From NCBI RefSeq assembly GCF_021917145.1, contig NC_061082.1:6608237-6672236 (forward strand): a DNA stretch of 64,000 bases. Direction: 5' to 3'. This DNA comes from Hypomesus transpacificus (lineage: Eukaryota; Chordata; Actinopteri; Osmeriformes; Osmeridae). A program made the translations under genes and the position numbers. Shown piece after piece: positions 12,946 to 26,205 of this stretch (position 1 is its first letter; every line of letters starts with the position of its first letter). The notes beneath the pieces are model-generated. The model was not told the origin of the DNA, searched no databases, and saw only the letters and a program-made list of their open reading frames with translations.

Positions 12946-13833
12946 ATGGGGACGGTCCTTTCGTTTTCGCCAACAGCAAGTAAGGGAGCTCTGTTGGACG
13001 ATAGAAATGGAATCAACAACAATGAGGGGACGGTCAAACGACAATCCATGCTCGTCTCAGCTCTTGTATGGACGAAATCGGTTGCTGCATCGAATAAGAA
13101 AAAATCTGTCAAAAAAGTCAGCCCAGACCCCCCTGCGTCACAAGTCAGCAACAACCAAGTGGAACATCTTAATCATGAAAATCATAAGAAATCACAACAG
13201 TCTGAGTCCGAACCACAAGTTAAAGCACCGCTCGCTGTTCCGGTGCCAACGGTTCCCACCCAAAACCTTCAACCCAGTCAGACGAATGGAGTAACTCTCT
13301 TGTCAATCAAAAAGCAACCGAGCCGTTTGTCAGTCCTTTCACCCAGACGGGTAATCGTCCAGGCATCGACTGGGGAGCTGTTGCGTTGTCTGGGAGATTT
13401 TTTGTGCCGGAGATGTTACAAACTGAAAGAGCTCAGCAGTGGGGAGGTTATCTTATGGTTTCGAAACGTAGACCGAACCCTGCTCATCCAAGGCTGGCAG
13501 GACCATGGGTTTATCACGCCAGCTAACCTGGTCTTCGTTTACTTGCTCTGCAAGGATATAGTAACCGAGGACATCGACAGCGCCTCCGAATTACAGGGCA
13601 CCTTCCTGAGCTGCCTCTACCTGGCCTACTCCTACATGGGCAACGAGATCTCCTACCCTCTCAAACCCTTCGTCATCGAAGCTAACAAAGACGTTTTTTG
13701 GGATAGATCACTGACCATAATTGATAGAATGAGTGCCAAAATGTTACAGTTAAACTCTGACCCGCACTTTTTCACTGAAGTCTTTCAAGACCTTAAAGAG
13801 GAAGGAGATCGGGACAATAGCGTGGACCGTTAA
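12946..13833 (+). CDS. cdk5r2: CDK5 activator 2 (p39-type), single exon
   Basis: This 295-residue protein is a regulatory subunit that binds and activates the neuronal kinase CDK5. The frame is open upstream to about 12,919, but only a GTG stands there. The ATG at 12,946 is chosen because it gives the family N-terminus MGTVLS, in which Gly2 is the myristoylation site that anchors p35/p39 to membranes. A basic, low-complexity linker (about 12-130) leads to the conserved CDK5-binding cyclin-like fold (about 135-286). That fold opens with STGELLRCLGDF (141-152), the p39 version (p35 has STSELL), and includes GWQDHGFITPANLVF and YMGNEISYPLKPF. The C-terminus ends VDR, as in the family. Human p39 is longer (367 aa) and this copy lacks its extra C-terminal low-complexity stretch. 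Vertebrate CDK5R genes are intronless, as here. Proximity to fev supports CDK5R2 over CDK5R1. An AATAAA at 13,841 is probably too close to the stop to be the real poly(A) signal. Confidence 0.95.
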   Translation: MGTVLSFSPTASKGALLDDRNGINNNEGTVKRQSMLVSALVWTKSVAASNKKKSVKKVSPDPPASQVSNNQVEHLNHENHKKSQQSESEPQVKAPLAVPVPTVPTQNLQPSQTNGVTLLSIKKQPSRLSVLSPRRVIVQASTGELLRCLGDFLCRRCYKLKELSSGEVILWFRNVDRTLLIQGWQDHGFITPANLVFVYLLCKDIVTEDIDSASELQGTFLSCLYLAYSYMGNEISYPLKPFVIEANKDVFWDRSLTIIDRMSAKMLQLNSDPHFFTEVFQDLKEEGDRDNSVDR

Positions 13834-16800
13834 ATCGAGAAATAAAATAAAAACAAAATGTTAAAATGAATGTAAGGGGTACCCTAAATTAGAACCATTG
13901 ACAATAACTTGCCTCTGTATAATCACATTATATACTTGATCAGCAACCTACTGTCTAAAATCATTCAAACCTAAAGTGTTCAAATTGTCACGTCGTTTAC
14001 GGGTATTTGGAGCCATCGTTCAATTGAATACAGCAATAGCCTATTACTGGTGTGTGTGTGTGTTTGTGAAAGTGTGTCTGTGAAGGTGTGTGTGTGAAGG
14101 TGGGCACAGGCTATACATTTATTCATTTACATTTATTCAGGCTATAAGAAAACGATGGAAAAACAACATTCTGGATGATAGACCACACATACATTTGAGT
14201 ATGATTTTTAAATTGTCTGGATATAACGATTGGAGGTCACGTGGGCCAGGAAATAGCAGTATTTGAAGCGTCAAAGTCAGGAGCTATCCAAGGTGCTGAC
14301 CTGCCTAGTAGCATTTAGGCCTACTTCTGCACCGCACAGTTGCAACCTACATGGTTTAAAGTCAAAACTTTGGACTGTAGACTTTAGGCACTAAATGGGT
14401 GCGCACGCAGAGATTATCTTTCCCAATATGTGCCAATAATTTACATTTTAGGAATTATTAGGCCTGAAATAAAGTTTTACAAATATGTATAACCATATTT
14501 GATGTTGCTGATATGTTAAAGCAATACAAAGGTAAAATAAGGGAGTTTCATCTTTTTATGTGGTAACTGTAATTGTTGTACCTTGAATTGACTTGAATAG
14601 TAGATATGCAGGTATTTAAACTGTCAAAGAATCAAACTTACAGTGAAGCTTTTTTTGTCTTGCACATGTTATAATTGTTACGATATCAGTCTTTGGGTAA
14701 TTTCCAGGTTTTCCTTGTAAAACATGTATCATCCAGATAGTTCATTACAGGAGGCCTACTGCACATGGCTCACCTCCTTCATGTGATTACAAGTGTTCAG
14801 ACCCAGCAGACCACTGTCTGGTGTCACAATGGACATCTAGATGTCCTTTCTGAGCTGTAAACAATACATGCCTGAACTGTCACAACATTATACACTGTCA
14901 AAACAGTCTTCTTCAGGAAATAAAACAAATATCAGAAGTATTGTTTGCGTCATTTTCCTTTGTGTGCATGTGAGTGTGATGAGACAGTAATGACCTTGAA
15001 GGATACATTAATGTATGTTTTAAAGCCTGGTTGGATCACATAAGGGAACAGCCACAAAGGTGACATTTAGTCTGAAATTGTCATTTTTATGAAATCCACA
15101 TTGTTGTTTTTTAAACCAAAATATATATTTTATATAAAAATGAATAAAACCAATGTCATGAAACTTGGGTGCTTTCACACCTATAAGTCAATTAAACATT
15201 CACCGTCAAACTGTCAAACCGTCAAACCTTAACCTTTACCATACTTGTGTACTAAAATGTGTAGTGTTAAGAAAGCTATTTAATTGAATTATCATGGCAA
15301 CCTTGATGTCTAAGCATTAGTAGGCTAAATTATCAATGAAAAAGGGAGAGCCTAATTAGGGAATTTCCCCTGATTTTGTGAATGGAGCACGTGGCCCTAA
15401 GGTCTCCTAGTTGATTGGTTAGAATTTGCTGCAGTCTGATAGAACTGTCTGTCCGGCTGTAATGGTAGTCTACACTGTGCCTGGTAAAACTTTGTATTCT
15501 GGGACACATCTCAATAATCTTCAGAAGCTTCCTTTCCCTTTCTCCAACCAATGACTTAAGCAAGAGCATACTATACAGGTTAACAACAGAGTACGTACAA
15601 ATGGAAAGGATGCGACCAGGGAAGGTAGCCACTCTAGACTGTTGAGACTTTTGTGTGTTGCCTGCCTGCCGCATTCCTCTTGTCACGTTGCTATAGTAAC
15701 CAGTAGACGACTGAATGAGTGTTGCCCACACATCGCGTTTGCTGGTCTGAAACACTGCAGACACATGCATCCAAATCAATATCAGATATTTCACTGTATC
15801 TGCCTGTGAGATGACTCATTTTTTACATGATGCCTGAAAAAGCTTGTTTATTTTGCAGTGGTGTTCTGACAAATCCGCACCTGCAGAATGTTTTGATGTG
15901 AGACTCTCAGAACATCAATGAAATGAAAAGAAAATAGAATAATTTACTCATGGAAAAATAGAATAATATATGTGAAATAGGAAAATATGTCCTGATTCTC
16001 CATTGTTCCCCCCAAATGGAAAACACCCAGGCATAAAGCAACAACCAGATGTATTTACGCCACAGACAATTTCATTCATGTTCCACTTCACAGGCAAAGA
16101 AGGCGATGCAGCTACACAATTGTTACTCAGCCTGTAGTACTACAGGAACAGGATCAGTGCCAGGTGAACAAGGTGTGTTGTGCTGACTAGTCACAGCTTT
16201 ACTACACACACGTCATCTGATAATCTGGGATTTTAGGTTGTCTGAAATCACCTTTCACATTTGGTTTACAACAACCAAAAATGTGTTATTCCATAATGTT
16301 TATCAGTTTTTTTTACAGTGCACATATTGTAAATTACATGACTCGATGTGTCCAACCTAAACCAGGAATTATCCAAATAAAATGGTCACCACCACACTGG
16401 TCCTGCAAATCTGGCTATCATAGCTATTTTTTTCACTACATCAAACCCTAATCTGGTCAACCAGATTATTTTCCTACAGTGACTGTCATTTAGTTCATCT
16501 CAGCAAGCCCCATCTATATTTGGGGAACTTAATCCGCCTTAAAACAGCTTACAGGGGAAGGACCTGGGCCAAGTGGAGGACCCTGGAGGGACTGTAGATA
16601 GCACAGTGAATAAAGGCAAAGGCTACTACCGATCCTTTGACAGGTCAGGTTCCCCAGGACACTGGGGAACTCGTCTTCTAAGATACTGTGAGGACAGTGC
16701 TACTACTGCTACTGCCCTGCCCTAGATTGTGTCGATTGTCATCAGCATCCACTGTGATCAGTACAGTTGATCTTTTAAGCTACAAAGCACCTTCTCAACA

Positions 16801-19562
16801 TGAATTATGTAATTGCACGACAGAGGACGATCTTCTACCAAAGGTGTTTCCATAAGCATGAGGAGAGTGGATTTAGGCTTGAAGACATAATAAGTTCCTT
16901 TTTATGACAGTCGCACTGATGCAGTCACAACTGATCTTTGGTAGAGACTCCATTTCAGAAGAGAGATTACAATTTTATATTGACTGAATGAATAAACTGG
17001 AGAAAGTTTTAACACTTTCTTCATCTTTTTCCCTTCTGCTCAAAATCTTTACCTGATGTAATAAATCTGTATGGTTACAATGTTCATCACATCACAACCG
17101 GATTCAATTATATATTAACATCAGAGTATCACACTTGTAAATTGAGTTTCATATTTCAGACAATGGACTTCAGATTTGTGGAATGATTCGGACCCTGTTT
17201 CAAGAGATCCATGAGGGGTGAGAAATGTTGATGAAAACAATAAAAGTTCATGGCAGGGCATTGGTCTTGGAAGCTTCTCAGTGTACGTGTGACTATTATT
17301 ATGTTCCTCTGTTACACAGTCCTGCTAACTTAAGCTGCGCATTATCTCCGCTAAGCTGGATTCACCCTCCCCACCCTTACATAACACAAAGGTGGGAGGC
17401 AGGATGCAATTGTTTCCCCTCAGGGCTTAAGACTTACATGGGGAGGATTGACAAGCAAGACTGCAGGGTTTCAATTCTAGCTCAGTATTCTATAGGGAGT
17501 TGATATCCCATAGATTACAGTAGCAAATGTTTACATTCAACTGAAGTCCCCATGGTGAATCTACCGTGTGGAATGAAATGAGTGCTGTAAATGTGTGCCT
17601 ACGTGAAAATGATGACTAACACTTCAGTGGGTGGTATTGAACACTCCCAGGGGTAAGCTCTGTCACCAGCAGAGACACAGACACACTCCTACCTGTTCTC
17701 TAAATAGCTCTTCCTTGGAGCCAGAGAGAGGGAGGAGGGAGATCATGAATTAAGGGCTTGATGACCCACTTATCATAACAACTCAGCACAATTATACTCC
17801 TACGTCAGTTCAATGTTGCGTAATCAAGTCCATATAAGTAATGCTGTTGTATGTGCAGTGTGGTGGCACCCTTATGTAAAAAAAAAAAAAAAAGAATATA
17901 AAGTATAAAGTTGAGATGCTCCAATGCTCACCTGAAATTGGACATACATTAAAATCTTTGCTCGAAATATGCATCTAATTTACGGTTTAATAACTGATTT
18001 TGCTGATGCCTACCTCATCAATTAGCCAGGCTGTACATGCAAAAGATGGAATGGGGACAGGAATGCTAAAGCTACTGCTGACTAAAGGAAAGAGAACGAG
18101 AGAAAGATTGAGACAGAGAGAGAGTAGGGGGGAGGTATTTTGAAATGCATCCCGTGTCTCCAGGGCAAGCAGGAGCAGCAGAGCTGCCACCCCGTCAATA
18201 GAAGCCTCTCTCTGGGTCTGTAGGGGTTCCATTGATATGCAGGTCACACACACTGCTCTGTCGTTCTGATCAAGCCTCGATGTACAATACACCACCGTGC
18301 AGGAATTCTCCACCTATGACACCAAATTAGTTCTACACCCACACGGTTTTTAGGCTTCTGTACACACTATACTCTGTCACTGTATGGAGGACCGTGTAAT
18401 TACAACTTCTGTCAAACAGGATGTGGTGAAATTAGGCTGTGAACAACAAATGTCCTTAAATAAACACAGCCTGTCTACAGGAAAGAAACCATGTTACCAG
18501 ACCTTCTCTTCCCAGAAGTAGAGCAGGACAGTCTTCCGCATGACGCACAGACTCCTGCTTATTAGCAGAAGGTATCGTACAGTTGCCAACGGTGGCTGAC
18601 CGTCCGAAGAGGTATAGCGCCCTCGTGTGGTTCATACATGTGACTACCAAGACACGATAATCATTAACAATAATAATATATAAAAGACACTGTCTGCAAA
18701 CAGTATGACACGTGCTTGAAATAAAATAAAAAATAAAAATTGAATTTACTATTGGATGCCAAGTCTAGTGGGATTCCTGATCCTGGACAAAGGCACACAA
18801 ACAAAAACACAAGAGTAAAAATGACATTTTAATTGTAATAAAAGCCTCTGAAAAAAAGATTTCTCATAACGAAATTGAGTAATGGTAGTGTGGTGTTGAT
18901 ACAAAATGGGCGCACTTTGAGAAAAGGTGGATTGATTCCAAATGGATTGATTCCACATTGATTAGGTTAGTATAGGCCATCTGTACACGCATGTCATATG
19001 AACAATTGACGTAAACGTTTTATGCACGCATTTATGAACGCATTATGTACCTTTTCAAAATTAGAACAATTTCATCTCAATTGGTCAACAACAAAAACGT
19101 AAATACATTAACACAAAGCAACGTAATCTGTTCAAAATATTTCCAATAGCTTCCAAAGACCCATCAGATGGCGCTGATGACCTGTTAATGATAGATTTAC
19201 AGAAAGGCAGTCATCTTGTGGAAAATACAGGCAATGTACATTGTGCAATTTAATTAAAATAATATACAGTAAAAAAGGACAAAGGATCATGTTCTTAACC
19301 ACAGCGCTAAGAGTCCCTTACGTAAAATAGCCTAAGTTTATATTATAGGCCTAGGCCTACTGTCCCTTTCCTCGGATAATTAGGTAAGATAATTTGTTCA
19401 TATCACAGTAGTCAGAAATTGATACAAATAGGTGTACAATTCGGTATAATTATTTTCACACAGATATATGCCCATAATAAATTTGTTGGCTGGACGGTTA
19501 TAACAGTAGCGCATGGAACGGTCATCCATATAAGCCATATGTCTAGAATAGGTTGATGCAAG
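13834..19562. other. Intergenic between cdk5r2 and fev
   Basis: This is a tail-to-tail gap: cdk5r2 reads right and fev reads left, so both 3' UTRs fall inside it. A TG-rich patch lies at about 14,050-14,100 and an A tract at about 17,879-17,894. A 153-codon minus-strand frame (15,333-15,794) is not recognisable as a protein and lacks domain features. An ATTAAA on the minus strand (19,249-19,254) could be a fev poly(A) signal, giving a 3' UTR of about 0.3 kb, but this is weak. Confidence 0.5.
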
Positions 19563-21133
19563 TCAGTTATAGTGAGTATTTATATTATTCAAGTTGTTAA
19601 TGTTGTTAACACAGCTGATGTGCGAAGCAGACACAGCCCCGAATGGTCCGGGTGGTTGGAGATTGTGACTGTGGTAAAGAGTCGGTGGGGAACCCGGCCA
19701 GTAGGAGAACCCGGACGGACCCACTCCGGGCGCGACAAGGTTTAGCTTGGAGATCCCCGAAAAAGGAATAGGGGCGAAATTACTTTGGAATTTGTACAGT
19801 GCTTGCTCTGTCGACGAAGGCTGACACACTTGTGCCAAGCCGTGAAAGTCGAATTTGTAAGCGTAACGCTTGCCGTGGACTTTGGTCATTATATTCTTGT
19901 CGTAGTAATAGCGGAGCGCACGGCTCAATTTGTCGTAGTTCATGTTGGGTTTGCTTTTGCGCTCCCCCCATCTCCGTGCAACCTCGTCTGGGTCAATCAA
20001 CTTGAATTCGCCGTTTGTTCCTTCCCAGGCAATGCAGGTCATGTTCGCGCTGTCTGATAAGAGCTCTAGGAGAAACTGCCATAGCTGAATCTGTCCACTT
20101 CCTAATGCAAAACACAATGGGCATAACGGAAATAATGGAAATATGGATAGGAATACCACAGCCTATTTATTTAAAAACACTAACCCTAACAACAATTTGT
20201 ACCTCTACATAATACGAAGACTACTGTAAGACTAATACATTTTCTGAATTAATTCATTTATAGTAATATTGATTACAATAGATTCATTTAACATTATCTA
20301 TTTTAAATGTAAAACAAAATATTCTGTAAATTGCAAAACTTTTTTTTTTTCTTTGTTTCAAACGTAGCCTGATTGTGAAACGATTATGTCCTTATAGTTG
20401 TTCACTTATCTATCAGCTACAATCACAAGACCAATAGGCCAATTTGCATTTGTATTTCACATTCACGATCCAAAGACCATATCCCACAGTAAGCCTACCT
20501 GTAAAAAATGGTTCATCACTATAGCTTCATGACAAGAATGATTAAATGTAATGACTTACCTTTCTGTACTCCTGAATTTATAGGACCCCAAGTCGTGCCT
20601 TTACCTTCTTTCAACAGAGTATCTGTTGGATCTGAAAAAATAAATTTAGAATTGATCAACACGATATAGTTTACAAAAAAAGATGGTTTAATAAACATTC
20701 TTATTAACAATACTGTTTAAAATTATTGACGTTGAATGCAACAATGGCATTTTCAGAAGTTTTACTATTATCAATGTTTGGATGACAAACAATGTACACA
20801 AATCTCTCAGATTGGTAAAACCAAATCGTTGTTCAATAGACTGCCTATAATGTTTTCTTCTTTTTGTGGTTTCTCCTCCAAGCTTCACCGGGGAAGCCAG
20901 GAAACGCGTTCAGGAAAGAGGATATCCGATTTCCGACAAAAGAGCAGACGTGTTTCAAATTGAAAAGGTGTCGTCGCTGGCTAGAGGCATCATCACCACT
21001 GGACGACCGGGCTAAATATCCTTTTCCTTAGCAGAATAAAAGTGTAAAGCATCTTTTAATAATTTAACGAACAAAAGCACGAACCTGAGAGATACATGTT
21101 GAACATAAGGTTTCCTCCGAAGTTCTGTCTCAT
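19563..21133 (-). CDS. fev: FEV / Pet-1 ETS transcription factor
   Basis: Coding exons on the minus strand: 21,133-21,085, 20,631-20,560 and 20,101-19,563 (49+72+539 = 660 nt, 219 aa; human 238). Each junction has GT-AG sites and keeps frame: AG|GTTCGT after exon 1, ttttcag|ATCC, AAAG|GTAAGT and gcattag|GAAG. Exon 1 encodes a short start ([16 protein letters not shown]) and exon 2 a linker ending GVQK. Exon 3 carries the whole ETS DNA-binding domain (about residues 45-125: [11 protein letters not shown], the GEFKL loop, and recognition helix [14 protein letters not shown]). After this comes a short tail with [17 protein letters not shown] and an asparagine-rich end. The tail lacks the alanine-rich runs of the mammalian protein. 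FEV specifies serotonergic neurons by activating serotonin synthesis and transport genes. This is known biology of the family and is not shown by the sequence. Confidence 0.97.
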
Positions 21134-24037
21134 TGTGGCTGCTTGCTCAGAAAGGGTTGGATTTCATTTCGGGGAAAGATTTTTATTAAACTTTATCTCA
21201 TAACTGTGATCTGGAATAAATGTGGGACAGATTGAAGTTTCCAGGCAACTGTCACAAACCCCATCTCTGAGACAATATTCAGACAGCAATTTCCTTTGGT
21301 GCATTGCTTTAATTAAAAGAGCAATTTACCTCTGTCATCCCGCCCGGTCTCCACAATAAAAAGAGGCCGATAGAAATTCGGCCTTATCAATCCACCATCA
21401 GAGTTTAATAAAGTTTCCGCGTTAAGATCTGAGTTTCTATGGTGAATTGAAGTGTTTGACATGGAAACCAGTTCAGATCCTCGCACTTTTCCGCCTCTTT
21501 ACCTCTTTGCAAACAGAAAGCCCTATTTCATGTTGGAAAAGAATATTTACCTTATAAAGCACGCTTCAATGCATCTGAGGAAAACAAGAACATGTTATCC
21601 CTCACCTTCTGTCAGTAGGCGTAAGGCTATTGGTCTATTAGAGCGTGATAATATTGTACATTTTAAACAATTTCTGATTGTCATTAATATAACCTATTAG
21701 CTATAGGCTTATGCTTGGTGAGAGACCGCATTTTAGACAAGAGTCGTTTTATCTAAATGACATGTATTATCGTGCCTGCCACTATCAATACATTTGTAGG
21801 CCTAATTCCCTGTAGGCAAATCCACCGTGGGTTAAAACAGATGTAAGAAAAACACAAAACCCATTTTAAATCAGAAACGGTAAAGGAATGTGCATGAAGG
21901 ACGGTTTAGCCTAACATTATTCCAAAACATTAGGCCTATATATTGACAAAGTAATGACATGGACTGAATATTTAGATTTTTTTATTGAACAGATGTACAT
22001 TTGAATCAGTGGTGTTTTGCAGTCAAATAGAACAAACCCAACCGTAGCCCTGTAACCTGTTACAAAATGTAACTCCAAGGCCTATATCTCGTTGTGCTGT
22101 GTTATAAAGCAGGCTTCCTTCAGGCTTCCCTTTCTCTGCTCATCCTGTAGCCTATGGCCGCTGTTCTGTGTTAAGTTGATCTGTCTCTGGCGTCCAAGAC
22201 TTGCTTTAGCTGCCTGTGTCTTTAAACAGGTCGCAGGCAACTTAAAACAAGCCTCGAATGGCAGATATTCACGAACGGCCTACAATTGGCCTACAATTGC
22301 ATAAACATTTCAAATTGAAATATTACTTGTCATTTGGTTACTAGCACTATATAGGCGATGGTTTGGACATTAAGTTTATTTTTTGCGTATAATCACGAAC
22401 ACAATTATTACATTCGGTAGCCTATTGAAGAACCGACATTATTGGTGTCGTTTTCAAGCATACAATTAATCTACATGACATTTATGTTAAAAGAGAAATT
22501 GCCGCGTTATGTCCTACCTCGCGCTATCCTCTGCGCCTCCTATAATTACTTAAAGCATAGCCTACTATTTCTCTTCTTGCATTTAGTCCATTAATGGTGC
22601 GTATCCTTGTTTTCCTCAAAGTTGAAAGCAGGATCAGCATGACCAACCAATGCGAAACGCACGGTTTACTCCTCTGCATTGCACTGTGCTGCCGTTTTAA
22701 TCAGTCAAGACATAGCCTATATGTATATTTGAGAAAGGTGTGTATGGTTGAACATTTATTAAAAGATCCTGGTTTGGGTGCGGGACTGTGTTTTCCTTTT
22801 CTGCCGTAAGGCTCGTGATCAGGTTCAGGTTGTGTGGGTGTGTAAGGCGGAATTATGTCCTGGTGTTAGAGCGTTTATCCGACTTGGCAAACATACAACG
22901 GATTCCATCCAGGATGTTGCAGTGTGAAACATTGCGTTTAATTTTTAAACACGATGTACGACTAAATGTAGCAGTTTATGGACATAAAGTAGGCTAGCCT
23001 TCAAATAACAATGTATGGTAGGCCTTTTATGCCTAAGTCTGCTATAGAACATATTTGTGTGTCTCTCATTTAATTTTATTGGGCCCGGTCAGACAGACTG
23101 AGGTCGGCACCTTGGACAGCTCACGGAGGGGATCAAAGCAGGCCGCTGAGCATGTTTTGTAGGCCTATTTACCTTAGCCTCAGGTATTCATATTTTGTGT
23201 ATACGTCATATGTGGGCCTGAGTGAAAAATGGCCATGTTCACCTCATTTTAGGCATTTAAATCATACACCTGTAATCTCTACAGCCATCATAATAAACGC
23301 ATGCTATTTACCCTACTTGAATTAATTCAATACAAGTTAGGCCTACGTGCTAAAGTAACCATGAAACCCATAAAAGGAAACAAAACTGTTTGTTAAGGCT
23401 ATAGGTCAAGTATAGGTAGCCTACATCACGGGCCGATGACATTTAGGTTTTTAGAGTAGGCCTATTAGTTTACGCCTTATCTTTGTGTGATTAATTCTAT
23501 AATTACCCAATAATTTAATATTTTTGATGAAATAACACCACAGCAAATCACGCTCCACCTATGCAGAATAATTCTGAAGTATAATCCCAGAAAGTTTTTT
23601 TTTTTCAATTAAAACCATCGGAAGGTGCATCCCCCGTGGGTTCCATTTTAACACAACATCGCATTAACAAATGGTGAAAACAAACGTGATAACGTGCTCT
23701 TGTTTATTGGAAATAAGATTCAATCTGACAAGAACAATACAGCCTAACAGGAAGATTTGTATTTCAATGAGGTGTTTTCAGTCATAATAACCTAAAAACC
23801 TAAATCAATCTGTTTTACTGAATACAGAGCATATAGCTCTGAAAACAAACCCAAGGCGATGTATTGTCTCAACAAAAGCTTGCGTCATTTCAGCGCTGTG
23901 GTGTTAGGATTTTACGTAAAATCACAGGCTTGTTGTTTTACAATGTTACGTCCCTCTACAGAAAGACGTTATAAAATGTCTTGCCAAAAAGCAATGAATT
24001 GCCACAAGCACTCTGTTTCCATAGTTTGAATAAAGCT
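21134..24037. other. fev upstream / cryba2 downstream intergenic
   Basis: About 2.9 kb holding the fev 5' region and the gap to cryba2; no further gene is visible. A GATA-type motif occurs on the minus strand in TATGAGATAAAG at about 21,192-21,203, some 60 bases upstream of the fev ATG, which is of interest because GATA2/3 act upstream of Pet-1 in mouse. The palindromic word AGGCCT, often as TAGGCCTA, recurs many times between about 19.3 and 23.5 kb. Confidence 0.4.
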
Positions 24038-24043
24038 TTTATT
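24038..24043 (-). terminator. cryba2: Poly(A) signal for cryba2
   Basis: Minus-strand AATAAA about 70 nt past the cryba2 stop codon, giving a very short 3' UTR as is usual for crystallin genes. Confidence 0.75.
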
Positions 24044-24111
24044 GCCTATTTCAATACATGTCATAGCATGGTCGGTACATAGTAGCCGTTGGAGGATGAA
24101 GTGTCGGGGAC

Positions 24112-26176
24112 TTAGTGCTGAATTCTGCGGATAGACTGGACCTGGTTAGTGTGAGCCTGGGTGCTGTACTCGTTGTAGTGTTTGAACTCTCCTTGGCGTC
24201 TGTCTCTCTCCAGGATGTACTGGTAGCCACGGTAGCCGGGGAACTGGTAGGCCACCCAACTGGGAAGATAGGCACAAGCGTTGTTTACGTAACAGACAAT
24301 AAATAAATATTGGAATTTCAGCCACAATTCAAGCACACCTGAAGCATTGGTCTGGGATTTTGATAAAGGAACTGCTAAAAACCCTACTGCAAAAGGTACA
24401 CTTAGTTGGTCATGGTGTAGTATTAAATTATGCACATCACAGTGTATTATTATGGCCTGAATGTCACAGCAAACAGGAGTCACAAAACTGAAACAGGAGG
24501 GACCATAAGTGGGGCGGAAGAACAGTGAGTCTTACGCTCCAGAGTTGATTTTGATTGAGGGGACCTCCTTGCTGCACCAGCCCATGGCCTGGAGGGAAGG
24601 ATAGTCATCGCACATCTCGAACTTGCGGCCCATGAAGTCTTCACACTCGTACAGGGTCACCTTGCTGTCACTATGGTTCTGAGCATGGGAGGAGGAAGAA
24701 GCCCAGATCAGTCACCATGTCTTACCTTCACCAATCACCTTTCTATATATGTGTTCATTGCAATATGGTCAGCTGTGAATGATTGAAAAAAACTTGATGG
24801 ATTCGCTCAAAGACAATATCCCTCAGTTTATACCGTGGAGAGAGCATGCTGTTGGAGACAAGACTTACAGCGCACTTGATAGGTCTGAAAGAGAGCATGT
24901 GCTCGGTTCTGTAGCTGCTGTTGCCGCTCCAGGCCTCGTAGCGGGGATAATCTCCCTTCTCCAGGATGAACTGCTGGCCCTGGAACTCAGGGTACTCATA
25001 ACCCACCCAGCTACACCACAGGGAGACATGGGGGAGAGGACAGGGAGAGATAGAGGAGAGGAGAGGAAGAGATGGAGGACAGACAGATGGAGGGAGATGG
25101 AGATGGGAGAGAAGGATGGAAAACAGTGAGAGAACACAGATAGGGAGGGAGGGAGAAAATGGGAAAGGGAGTAGGTTATGAACAATGAGAAAAAAGATAA
25201 TTAAAGAGAAAAGACGATAATGAACAAAAGAAATAGAGAGAGAGAGAAAAAGAAATGTGGAGAAAGAGAGAGTCACATTAGATAGACAATAGCTCAACGC
25301 CCCATGTATTGCAGAGAGCCTTTTGTTGAAGGCAGCACAAAGGCTAAAGCAAACATCACATGGTGCACCCTCGTTTCTTTATCAGATCATCCGTCAGTTA
25401 GCCATTCTGACTCACAGAAGCCAGCTGCGCAGGGCCAATGCAGATTACAGCTGGAGCCAGGGTCAAACACATCTTGGCAATGCAATAATTCAACAATTTA
25501 CAAGCTCTAATGGCTAGAGGGCTCAATACACCATTTGTATCAATGACTATGAAAAATGTGGAGGATTCATTATAGTGTCTTTCTTAGATCTTGGACTCTT
25601 TATAGAAGCAGCATTGTCTCCAAGCAAAGAGGTGATTGCCTGCTACTAATGCCACTGTATAATGCCAGTGCCAATGCCAACACTTCAACAAATGTTCCGC
25701 TGTTCACGTCACCTACCAGTAATCTACTGTCCTTTGGCCTGTGATGACTTCATATGCAAACAACCTTCCCCTTTCACCCACAATTATGTTTATGCCTTGT
25801 CTAGGAGCCTATGATATTCAAGTAACCAATACAATCTAATTGATTGCACCAATAATAAAAGCATTTTCAAACAATTATGTGCCAGGTTTATGATAGTAAA
25901 TGCCATGTCAGTATGGGCAGTTTAACAATGCATGTTAACTAGTTGAACTCTCATCTCAAGACATGAACTACTCTCAAATATCAAAACAAACAGAGTGCAA
26001 TGAAAAACTTTGACTTACGGTCCATTCTCGACCTTGATGGAGCGGATCTTGCAGAAACCCCTCTCCATGATGTTCTGGCACTCCAGCATGAACTCACAAC
26101 GCTTGCCCTGGAAGTTCTCCTCCTCCCAGACAGTGATTCTGAACTGTCCCATCTGCTCCATCTGTTGGGTATTCAT
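24112..26176 (-). CDS. cryba2: Beta-crystallin A2
   Basis: Coding exons on the minus strand: 26,176-26,019, 25,010-24,869, 24,678-24,536 and 24,259-24,112 (158+142+143+148 = 591 nt, 196 aa; human 197). All introns are GT-AG and frame is kept. The protein is a structural lens protein with four Greek-key motifs, one per exon, which is the hallmark of beta-crystallin genes. A short arm ([11 protein letters not shown]) precedes motif 1 (about 12-53, [18 protein letters not shown]). Motif 2 (54-100) starts [19 protein letters not shown]. Motif 3 (101-148) has [15 protein letters not shown]. Motif 4 (149-196) has [19 protein letters not shown] and ends QSIRRIQH. The motif 4 and C-terminal wording is beta-A2 and not beta-A1/A4 or beta-B. 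An untranslated first exon probably lies near 26,529-26,570. Its position next to fev and mir-375 matches the human locus. Confidence 0.97.
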
Positions 26177-26205
26177 GGTTGCTGTTTCCACCGTGTTTTC
26201 ACTCA
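26177..26205 (-). other. cryba2: cryba2 5' UTR part of exon 2 (probable)
   Basis: A long pyrimidine tract on the minus strand (about 26,257-26,211, cctcctcctctggtag) ends in AG just before 26,205, so an acceptor here would leave 29 untranslated bases before the ATG at 26,176. The start codon would then sit in exon 2, with a leader exon further upstream. Confidence 0.6.

Noticed and set aside
15333-15794. 153-codon minus-strand open frame
   Set aside because: No similarity that I recognise, no splice partners, and it lies in the shared 3' region between cdk5r2 and fev.
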